Shown: piece after piece, positions 5,071-10,174 of the stretch
Layout: every line of letters starts with the position of its first letter
Numbering within the stretch: the stretch's first letter is position 1
NCBI GenBank assembly: GCA_013821025.1
Contig: JACDHN010000060.1
Coordinates: 1 to 10,174 of the forward strand
Source of the DNA: Acidimicrobiia bacterium
GTDB taxonomy: Bacteria > Actinomycetota > Acidimicrobiia > Acidimicrobiales > Ilumatobacteraceae
Direction: 5' to 3'
Length of the DNA stretch: 10,174 nt
Translations under genes and position numbers: made by a program
The notes under the pieces: model-generated
Seen by the model: only the letters and a program-made list of their open reading frames with translations
Databases searched by the model: none
Told to the model about the DNA's origin: nothing

Positions 5071-6641
5071 TCCGGCGCATCCTCACCGTGTGGTGTCCCG
5101 ACTGGTCGGTGGTCGCCGCAGGTCGTCACAGAGAGCTGGCCGTCGTGCTCTCAGCCAACCGGGTGCTTGCCCGCTCGCCGTCTGCGGCGACCGCCGGGAT
5201 CACCGTCGGGCAACGGCGCCGGGAGGCACAACGTCACTGTCCCGATGTGATGCTCGTCGACCACGATCCCAACCGCGACGCCAGGGCATTCGAACCTGTG
5301 GTCCGGACCGTTGGAGCGTTCGCCCCACGCCTCGAAGTGGTGGCCCCAGGGATGTTGTGCATCGACGCCAAAGGCCCGACGCGATACTTCGGGGGCGAGC
5401 AAGAGCTGGCGTCCCGACTGGCGGACTCGATCACCGCTGCCGTACCCGGCGTGCGCATCGGGATCGGAGTCGCCGACGGACGGTTCGCCTCGGCCATCGC
5501 CGCCCACCGCGCCGCTCCCGAGCTGCCGGTCGTCGTCGAGGCCGGCACATCGCCGGAGTTCCTGGCCCAGCTGCCGGTGTGCTGGCTCGACGTGGTCGGG
5601 CGCCAGGACGCCACCGACCAGGGTCGCGAGCTGGGTGAGCTCGTCGAGCTGCTGGCCCGGCTGGGGTTGTCGCGCCTTGGCGACGTGGCCGCCATGTCCC
5701 CCCGAGACTTGATGGCCCGCTTCGGTCGGATCGGGGTGCTGGCCCATCGTCTGGCCAGCGGTGTCGATGAGCGACCACCCGACACCGTCGACCCACCCCA
5801 CGAATGGGATGTGGCCCATACGTTCGAGGATCCGCTGGAACAGATCGAGCCCGTCGTGTTCGCCGCCAAGTCGCTGGCCGACGGGTTGTCGGCCACGCTG
5901 TCTGACAACGGGCAGGTGTGCACACGGCTCGTAGTCGTGGCCGAGACCGATCACGGCGAGCGCAGCGAGCGTGCCTGGTACCGGGTCACGGGCCTGTCGG
6001 CGGCGGCGATGGTGGAACGGGTCCGCTGGCAGCTCGACGGGTGGGTGTCGCAACCGGGCGGCCTGAGCGCCGGGATCGTGCTGCTGCGCCTGGTGCCCGA
6101 CGAGATCCGCTGCGACGACGGCGAGCAAGCCGGACTATGGGGCGGGCGCTCCGAGGCCGACGACCGGGCCCGGCGGACGATGACCCGCCTGGCTGGTCTC
6201 ATCGGCGATGGCGGCGTTCAGGTACCCGTGTGGCGCGGTGGCCGGCTGCCGGCCGAGCGCTACGGCTGGATCCCGGCTGCCGTCGCCGACCTCGACCGAG
6301 CCGGGGACCGCCTGCCAGACCATCGTTCCGAGCCGTGGCCGGGGGCCCTCCCCGCACCGTCACCGCCGGTCGTGCTCGATGACCCTGAACCGCTGGAGGT
6401 GCTCGATGCCGGCGGTCACCCGGTCATGGTCACCGGGCGGGGGACCGCCACAGCGCCACCGGCCGCGGCAGCGGGACGCCGCGTCGTGGCGTGGGCGGGG
6501 CCATGGCCCGTCGAGCAGTGCTGGTGGCAGCCGGATCAGCGGCGCCGGTTGGCCCGGTTCCAGGTGCTACTCGACGACGGGACGGCGCAGCTGCTGGTCG
6601 TCGAACATCGACAGTGGTGGCTCGTCGCGACGTACCAGTGA
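5067..6641 (+). CDS. imuB: ImuB, catalytically inactive Y-family polymerase-like adaptor
   Basis: The 524-residue product is the adaptor of the SOS mutasome: it binds the beta clamp and recruits DnaE2 and ImuA'. The N-terminal part (about 1-350) has the Y-family fold, but the catalytic acids are gone. The opening strand reads ILTVWCPDW where active polymerases have a metal-binding Asp (pol IV: HVDMDCFFA), and the SLDEAYLDV site is replaced by APGMLCIDA near 93-101. A helix-hairpin-helix/little-finger region follows at roughly 190-340. A clamp-binding motif QAGLWG at 354-359 matches the QxxLWG type known for mycobacterial ImuB. The C-terminal tail (about 360-524) contains the WxGPWPVEQCWW signature of ImuB proteins and ends in RQWWLVATYQ. 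The ATG overlaps the imuA' stop (ATGA, 5067-5070), so translation is coupled and both genes answer to the LexA box at 4336. Confidence 0.95.
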   Translation: MIRRILTVWCPDWSVVAAGRHRELAVVLSANRVLARSPSAATAGITVGQRRREAQRHCPDVMLVDHDPNRDARAFEPVVRTVGAFAPRLEVVAPGMLCIDAKGPTRYFGGEQELASRLADSITAAVPGVRIGIGVADGRFASAIAAHRAAPELPVVVEAGTSPEFLAQLPVCWLDVVGRQDATDQGRELGELVELLARLGLSRLGDVAAMSPRDLMARFGRIGVLAHRLASGVDERPPDTVDPPHEWDVAHTFEDPLEQIEPVVFAAKSLADGLSATLSDNGQVCTRLVVVAETDHGERSERAWYRVTGLSAAAMVERVRWQLDGWVSQPGGLSAGIVLLRLVPDEIRCDDGEQAGLWGGRSEADDRARRTMTRLAGLIGDGGVQVPVWRGGRLPAERYGWIPAAVADLDRAGDRLPDHRSEPWPGALPAPSPPVVLDDPEPLEVLDAGGHPVMVTGRGTATAPPAAAAGRRVVAWAGPWPVEQCWWQPDQRRRLARFQVLLDDGTAQLLVVEHRQWWLVATYQ

Positions 6642-6719
6642 CGTGCTCTTACCGTGACGGCGATGGAGCTCATGACGACGGTGGCGCCGGCGTCGGTCAG
6701 GACTCTTCCCAGTGTTCGA

Positions 6720-6725
6720 CATACT
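6720..6725 (+). promoter_or_regulatory. Possible -10 of the Nudix gene with a LexA half-site
   Basis: CATACT lies 7 nt before the ATG at 6733. Just upstream is AGTGTTCGA (6711-6719), the same sequence as the right half of the dnaE2 LexA box and its flank. The left half-site is missing (CTTCC where CGAAC is expected at 6705-6709), so LexA control is doubtful. The gene may instead be reached by read-through from imuB, 91 bp upstream. Confidence 0.35.
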
Positions 6726-6732
6726 GGATGAG

Positions 6733-7347
6733 ATGTATGACGTCGGCGAGCGGGTGGGCGGGGATGCTCCGTGCTGGGCGCACCTGGAGGATCGCTTGCT
6801 CTATGAGCGCGTCTGCCAGGACGTGACCGAGCGGGTTCCAGTCGACGAACGCGAGCGCAAGAGCGTGGCCACGTTCCTCGCGCAGTTCGACCGCCTGACC
6901 GCTCCGTTCGACGAGGACTCGTCGCCGGTGCACGTGACCGGCTCGGCTGTCATCGTCGGAACGAAGGGCGTGGTGCTGCACCGGCACCGCCGTCTCGGCA
7001 TCTGGATTCAACCCGGCGGCCACATCGACGACGGCGAGACGCCGTGGGAGGCGGCTCGCCGGGAGGCTGTCGAGGAGACGGGACTGCCGGTGCGGTTTTC
7101 CCATGTCGACGGTGGCCGTGATGGTCGAAGCCCTGCGCTGCTGCACGTCGACGTGCACCCCGGACCGAAAGGTCACACCCATCTCGATCTCCGATACCTG
7201 ATGGAGAGCGACGACGTGGCGCCGATGCCAGCCGAGGGCGAGAGCGACGAGGTGCACTGGTTCGCCTGGGACGCCGCCATCGAGCGCACCACCGATGGGC
7301 TGAGCGGCTTGCTGACCTCCTTGCGTCCGAGGCTCAGTAGCTGCTGA
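6733..7347 (+). CDS. Nudix hydrolase
   Basis: The product hydrolyses a nucleoside diphosphate linked to another moiety; the substrate is not readable from sequence. A complete Nudix box is present at residues 96-118: G96, E102, R110-E111, E114-E115 and G117 in the order Gx5Ex7REUxEExGU. Before it, a segment with VPVDERER...PFDEDSSPVHVTGSAVIV is typical of a common actinobacterial Nudix group, followed by VLHRHRRLGIWIQPGGHID. C-terminally WFAWDAAIER lies where many Nudix proteins have a WF strand. The length is 204 residues from the ATG; a GTG 21 bases upstream (6712) is an alternative start. I prefer the ATG because a CATACT hexamer lies 7 nt before it. It follows imuB by 91 bp. Clean-up of damaged nucleotides for the mutasome is tempting but unproven. 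Its last 14 bases overlap the convergent kinase gene. Confidence 0.88.
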   Translation: MYDVGERVGGDAPCWAHLEDRLLYERVCQDVTERVPVDERERKSVATFLAQFDRLTAPFDEDSSPVHVTGSAVIVGTKGVVLHRHRRLGIWIQPGGHIDDGETPWEAARREAVEETGLPVRFSHVDGGRDGRSPALLHVDVHPGPKGHTHLDLRYLMESDDVAPMPAEGESDEVHWFAWDAAIERTTDGLSGLLTSLRPRLSSC

Positions 7348-8203
7348 TCGCCCTCGTGGCGGCGTCGACGTAACCGCCGCCGAACTTGATCGCGTGCACC
7401 ACGAGCGGGGCGATCTGGTGGAGCTGCACTCGATCCTCCCAGCCCTCGGCGAGGGGGTGGTGGTCGTGATAGGCGGAGAAGCATGCCGCAGAAAATCCGC
7501 CGAACAGCCGCATCATCGCCAAGTCGAACTCGCGGTGACCGCCGTGCGCTGCCGGGTCGATCAGCCAGCTCTCGCCTGCGGCATCGACGAGCCGGTTGCC
7601 CGCCCACAGATCACCGTGCAGCCGGGCGGGGGCTTCGTCGTCCTCGAACCGCTGGAGTGATGCGGCCACCCGCTCCAGCGCGACGATTGCGCCTTGGGAG
7701 AGCGCCGCTGCGTCCGTAGCCAGCCGGGCGAGCGGCAGCAGCCTGCAGTCGGCGTAGAACGCCGACCACGTGTCGTGCGGGTCGTTCGGGAGCCGGCGAC
7801 TGCCTGTGGTGGCGCCGTCCTCCCGGCCGAAACATGGCGCGCCGGCGTCGTGTAGTCCCGCCAGCTCTCTGCCGAACCGTTCGTCGGTGTGCGCATCGGA
7901 GTGGCCGCGCTCGATCCAGTCCAGAACGAGGAATGCAGGACCGCCTCGGTCCCCGTCGGAGTAGACGAGCACATGCGCGCAGCGAACGATGCCGGCGTCG
8001 CTGAGCCACTCGAGCCCTCGAGCTTCGGTGCGAAAGAACCCGGCCGGCGGCTGTGGATGGGTCTTGGCGAACAGGCGGCGGCCGTCGACGAGGGTGACCT
8101 CGAACGCTGCGGCGACGTCGCCGCCGTGCACGACGGACATCGACGCCACGGCGAGACCTGTCGTTTGCTCGACGGCGGCGCGTAGCGAGTCGGCCTGTTC
8201 CAT
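7334..8203 (-). CDS. Fructosamine-3-kinase family protein
   Basis: These kinases phosphorylate the sugar part of glycated amines (Amadori products), so that the adduct falls off proteins or metabolites. The 289-residue length fits the family. Visible elements are the FAKTH strand with K47, a TEARGLEWL segment giving E60 for the Lys-Glu pair, then LHDAGAPCFGREDGATTGS, DTWSAFYADCRLLPLARLA, the catalytic loop HGDLWAGN (H196, D198, N203) and the metal-binding LIDPAAHGGHREFDLAM with D216. All key residues are present, so it is probably active. The ATG at 8203 on the minus strand is preceded by TACGAT (8214-8219) 10 nt away, a possible -10. The open frame continues upstream, but that part lies antisense to the lipoprotein gene and is not coding. 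It is divergent from the lipoprotein gene (54-bp gap) and its 3' end overlaps the Nudix gene by 14 bp. Confidence 0.9.
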   Translation of the reverse strand: MEQADSLRAAVEQTTGLAVASMSVVHGGDVAAAFEVTLVDGRRLFAKTHPQPPAGFFRTEARGLEWLSDAGIVRCAHVLVYSDGDRGGPAFLVLDWIERGHSDAHTDERFGRELAGLHDAGAPCFGREDGATTGSRRLPNDPHDTWSAFYADCRLLPLARLATDAAALSQGAIVALERVAASLQRFEDDEAPARLHGDLWAGNRLVDAAGESWLIDPAAHGGHREFDLAMMRLFGGFSAACFSAYHDHHPLAEGWEDRVQLHQIAPLVVHAIKFGGGYVDAATRAISSY

Positions 8204-8213
8204 CCTGGCCAAG

Positions 8214-8219
8214 ATCGTA
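8214..8219 (-). promoter_or_regulatory. Possible -10 of the fructosamine kinase gene
   Basis: TACGAT (minus strand) matches TANNNT and ends 10 nt before the ATG at 8203, giving a leader of only a few bases. It lies in the 54-bp divergent gap 8204-8257, which must also hold the promoter of the lipoprotein gene; no clear hexamer was seen for the latter. Confidence 0.35.
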
Positions 8220-8257
8220 CGGGGAACTAACGGCGGCGGCCCGGCGTCCAGTGGTGT

Positions 8258-8824
8258 ATGAACCGAACGAACCTGCGCACCGTGCCTGCGGCGCTTCTCA
8301 TCGCTCTGGTCTTCTTGTCGGCGCTGTCCGCCTGCGGCAGCGATGGTCGCGAGAGTGATGACACCACGGTCGACACGACGGCCCGCACGACCGACGACGG
8401 CACGGTGGAGACGACCGGGACGCAGGCGTTGGACCCGTCCTCGACCGTGATCGAGTACCACTTCGGTGACAGTTCGGTACCACCCGAGTACCACCGCAGC
8501 TACACACTCACCGTCCGCAAGGGCGAGGCGCGCCTCGTCGTCGACTCCTATGGTGACGTGCTCCACGACGTGTCGCGATCGATCGGCAAACGGTCGTGGA
8601 CGGCCTTGCTCGAAGGGGTCGCGGATCTCGAGAGCACCACGCTCGAGGAGGAGTCCGGCTGCAGCGGCGGGACATCACGGTCGCTCGAGGTGGATGACGG
8701 CGAGACCGTCGTGCGCATCGACATCGGGCTCTGCGACGGTGATCACGAACCCGAGGCGGCGGCGCTCGACTCGCTGCTCGAGCCCGTGCTCGACGAGTTC
8801 GACATGAGCAGTATTCCTCGCTGA
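8258..8824 (+). CDS. Secreted lipoprotein of unknown function
   Basis: I do not recognise a family. The 188-residue protein begins with a typical lipoprotein signal: basic N-region (MNRTNLR), hydrophobic core (VPAALLIALVFLSA) and lipobox LSAC with lipidated C26. A Ser/Thr/Asp-rich linker at about 28-55 tethers the globular part to the membrane surface. The remainder is acidic and alternates strands and short helices (VIEYHFGD, YTLTVRKGEARLVVDS, ETVVRIDIGLCDGD, then a helix ALDSLLEPVLDEF). Two further cysteines (in SGCSGG and GLCDGD) could form a disulfide outside the cell. The start is the ATG at 8258, the only one that gives a complete signal; no Shine-Dalgarno site precedes it. It is divergent from the kinase gene and upstream of dnaE2, but dnaE2 has its own promoter. 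No link to DNA repair is visible. Confidence 0.75.
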   Translation: MNRTNLRTVPAALLIALVFLSALSACGSDGRESDDTTVDTTARTTDDGTVETTGTQALDPSSTVIEYHFGDSSVPPEYHRSYTLTVRKGEARLVVDSYGDVLHDVSRSIGKRSWTALLEGVADLESTTLEEESGCSGGTSRSLEVDDGETVVRIDIGLCDGDHEPEAAALDSLLEPVLDEFDMSSIPR

Positions 8825-8878
8825 AGACGGAGGCTGACTCACCCCGCATCGATCTGGGCGTGATTCCTTCCATCCGGC

Positions 8879-8927
8879 GTTCTGGGTGTGGATGTTCGCA
8901 GGGGCTGACACGATCGACGCCCAGAAC
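8879..8927. repeat. Imperfect inverted repeat between lipoprotein gene and dnaE2
   Basis: GTTCTGGGTGT (8879-8889) and ACGCCCAGAAC (8917-8927) pair at 10 of 11 positions around a 27-nt loop. A further copy of the CTGGGCGT motif lies near 8855. This lies in the 180-bp gap after the lipoprotein gene; it may be part of a termination structure or a protein-binding site. Nothing else is coding there. Confidence 0.4.
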
Positions 8928-8931
8928 ATTC

Positions 8932-8959
8932 GGCGCCGGCCGGCTGGGTCGCCGGCGCC
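8932..8959. terminator. GC-rich hairpin, likely terminator before dnaE2
   Basis: GGCGCCGGC (8932-8940) and GCCGGCGCC (8951-8959) form a perfect 9-bp stem with a 10-nt loop, 108 bp after the lipoprotein stop and 10 bp before the dnaE2 -35. It would insulate dnaE2 from upstream transcription. There is no T-run, as with the other hairpins here. Confidence 0.55.
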
Positions 8960-8969
8960 CCTGTCGGAG

Positions 8970-8998
8970 TTGCGGTTTACGAACGAGTGTTCGATACT
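8970..8998 (+). promoter_or_regulatory. SOS promoter of dnaE2 with LexA box
   Basis: The LexA operator CGAAC-GAGT-GTTCG (8980-8993) lies between a -35-like TTGCGG (8970-8975) and a -10 GATACT (8993-8998), spacer 17 nt, overlapping the -10 by one base. The GTG start of dnaE2 follows the -10 by 6 nt. This repeats the architecture of the imuA' promoter, including the 6-nt gap from the -10 to the start codon. Confidence 0.85.
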
Positions 8999-9004
8999 GG
9001 GTGG

Positions 9005-10174
9005 GTGGGGTTCAACAACCCGTCGTGGACCTGGAGCGAGCTTGAAGCCACGCTTTCGGGGCGTGGTCGTGACGGGCGCGCCCCCGGTTCGCCGTCGTGG
9101 AACGCCGGAGGTGACGGTCCGGCTTGGAGCCGCAAGCGCCAGCCGTTCGAACCTGAGGTCTCCCGCACCCACGGCCGCGTCGGTTATGCCGAGCTGCACT
9201 GCCATTCGAACTTCTCGTTCCTCGACGGAGCCTCGCACCCCGAAGAGTTGGTGACCGAGGCGGCCCGGCTCGGTCTCGAAGCGCTGGCGCTCACCGATCA
9301 CGACGGCTTCTACGGCATCGTGCGCTTCGCTGAGGCCGCCCGGTCCGTCGGCCTGCCGACGGTGTTCGGCGCCGAGGTCGCCCTCTGCTCGCGGCTTCGC
9401 CGCCCCGGTCACAGCCCCAACCGCGGACTTCGACCGAGCGTGGGGTCCCACCCCCACGCCGGGCCGTCCAATCACGAACAGCGCCTGTTCCGCTCCGAAG
9501 CCGACACCCAGACCCAGGTCGACACCGGGCGGGTGCCTGACTCGCACGCCCCCGATCCCCACGCCGAGCATCTGCTGCTGCTAGCCGACGGACCCGATGG
9601 ATACGCCCGCATCGCAAGGGCACTCAGCGGGGGACACCTGGCCGGGGAGAAGGGAGCGCCACAGTTCACGCTGGCCGACGTGTCCGGCACCGTCGGCGGT
9701 CACGTGTGGGCACTCACCGGGTGCCGCAAGGGATCGGTACCGGCGGCGCTCGTGGCCGAAGGCCCGGCGCCGGCCGGGCGGGAGCTGGCAAGACTGATCG
9801 AGGCGTTTGGGCGGGACCGGGTGTTGGTGGAGCTGTGGGATCACGGTGACCCGCTCGACACGGCTCGCAATGACGCCCTGGCCCGGCTGGCCCACGAGCA
9901 CGACGTGATGTGCGTGGCTACCAACAACGTGCACTACGCCACACCGACCCAGCGCCGCTTGGCCACGGCGCTGGCCGCCGTGCGGTCGCGGCGCAGCCTG
10001 GCTGAGATCGACCCCTGGCTCCCGGCCGGCGCCGGCGCCCACCTGCGATCGGGGGCCGAGCAGGCCCGTCGTTTCGCACGCTACCCCGGTGTGGTGGAGC
10101 GCACCGTCGAGATCGCCAGAGCGGCGGCGTTCGACCTGTCGCTCGTCGCCCCGAAGCTGCCACCGTTCCCCTGC
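9005..10174 (+). CDS. dnaE2: DnaE2, error-prone DNA polymerase III alpha-type subunit, N-terminal part
   Basis: The product is a C-family polymerase that performs SOS mutagenic synthesis with ImuA' and ImuB. Only the first 390 residues are present (full-length proteins are over 1000); the frame is open to the right edge. The GTG at 9005 starts MGFNNPSWTWSELEATLSG, the usual opening of actinobacterial DnaE2, with AWSRKRQPFEP after it. The PHP domain follows: YAELHCHSNFSFLDGASHPEEL (61-82), LALTDHDGFYGIVRFAEAAR (94-113) and TVFGAEV (119-125), then DPHAEHLLLLADGPDGYARIARAL, TGCRKG (238-243) and ATNNVHYATPTQRRL (305-319). Residues about 128-182 form a charged, His/Pro/Ser/Arg-rich stretch where relatives have only a short loop. 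Because of the GTG start and the off-edge end, no ATG-initiated reading of this gene covers it. It is controlled by the LexA box at 8980 and separated from imuB by three genes. Confidence 0.95.
   Translation, partial: MGFNNPSWTWSELEATLSGRGRDGRAPGSPSWNAGGDGPAWSRKRQPFEPEVSRTHGRVGYAELHCHSNFSFLDGASHPEELVTEAARLGLEALALTDHDGFYGIVRFAEAARSVGLPTVFGAEVALCSRLRRPGHSPNRGLRPSVGSHPHAGPSNHEQRLFRSEADTQTQVDTGRVPDSHAPDPHAEHLLLLADGPDGYARIARALSGGHLAGEKGAPQFTLADVSGTVGGHVWALTGCRKGSVPAALVAEGPAPAGRELARLIEAFGRDRVLVELWDHGDPLDTARNDALARLAHEHDVMCVATNNVHYATPTQRRLATALAAVRSRRSLAEIDPWLPAGAGAHLRSGAEQARRFARYPGVVERTVEIARAAAFDLSLVAPKLPPFPC

Noticed and set aside
6642..6732. Possible terminator between imuB and the Nudix gene
   Set aside because: Only weak stems such as CGACG/CGTCG are found, so read-through from imuB cannot be excluded.
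9145..9152. GTTCGAAC palindrome in dnaE2
   Set aside because: The half-sites are in the wrong order and without the 4-nt spacer, so it is not a LexA box; it is coding sequence.
9207..9221. LexA-like sequence CGAAC-N5-GTTCC inside dnaE2
   Set aside because: The spacing is 5 instead of 4 and the right half has a mismatch; it lies in conserved coding sequence (HSNFSFLDG).
8675..9571. Open frame of 298 codons on the minus strand
   Set aside because: It crosses the lipoprotein gene end, the LexA-controlled promoter and the start of dnaE2, and resembles no family.

Overview
The window is high-GC DNA with dense, short-spaced genes. It most likely comes from an actinomycete-type chromosome (Actinomycetota, perhaps Acidimicrobiia such as Ilumatobacter relatives; the class is a guess). 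Three things point there: a DinB/mycothiol-dependent maleylpyruvate isomerase-like protein of the TIGR03086 type, an ImuA'/ImuB/DnaE2 set with mycobacterial-type LexA boxes (CGAAC-N4-GTTCG), and several start codons lying 6-8 nt after a TANNNT-like -10 hexamer, the arrangement of actinobacterial leaderless transcripts. I see no mobile element, CRISPR array, tRNA or rRNA.

Left part (1-2703): a membrane glycosyltransferase of the AftB-like GT-C type runs off the left edge on the minus strand, preceded on that strand by a small VOC (glyoxalase-fold) protein. Divergent from these on the plus strand are the TIGR03086/DinB-fold protein and an Hsp20 small heat-shock protein. The Hsp20 gene has its own good promoter, but its N-terminal reading frame appears damaged or mis-started.

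Middle part (2704-4310): after a strong 12-bp-stem terminator comes a secreted lipoprotein glycerophosphodiester phosphodiesterase, preceded by an 18-codon leader ORF that overlaps its start. A stand-alone protein with an Nfu/NifU N-terminal-like domain follows. The leader ORF and this gene begin from nearly identical promoter modules: the same 13 nt, the same 6-nt gap, then ATGGG.

Right part (4311-10174): the SOS mutagenesis system. imuA' and imuB form a translationally coupled pair (ATGA overlap) behind a LexA box lying between the -35 and -10. A Nudix hydrolase, a convergent fructosamine-kinase-family gene and a lipoprotein of unknown function follow. dnaE2 then starts behind a second LexA box with the same architecture and runs off the right edge. 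In studied bacteria, ImuB links the error-prone polymerase DnaE2 to the beta clamp, and ImuA' completes the translesion complex after DNA damage. Here the two parts share a locus but have separate LexA-controlled, apparently leaderless promoters about 4.6 kb apart.

The genes are of recognisable families and I find no clearly new multi-gene system. The points most worth checking are the paired LexA/leaderless promoters, the duplicated promoter module with its coupled leader ORF, the Hsp20 start, and an insertion in the PHP domain of DnaE2.
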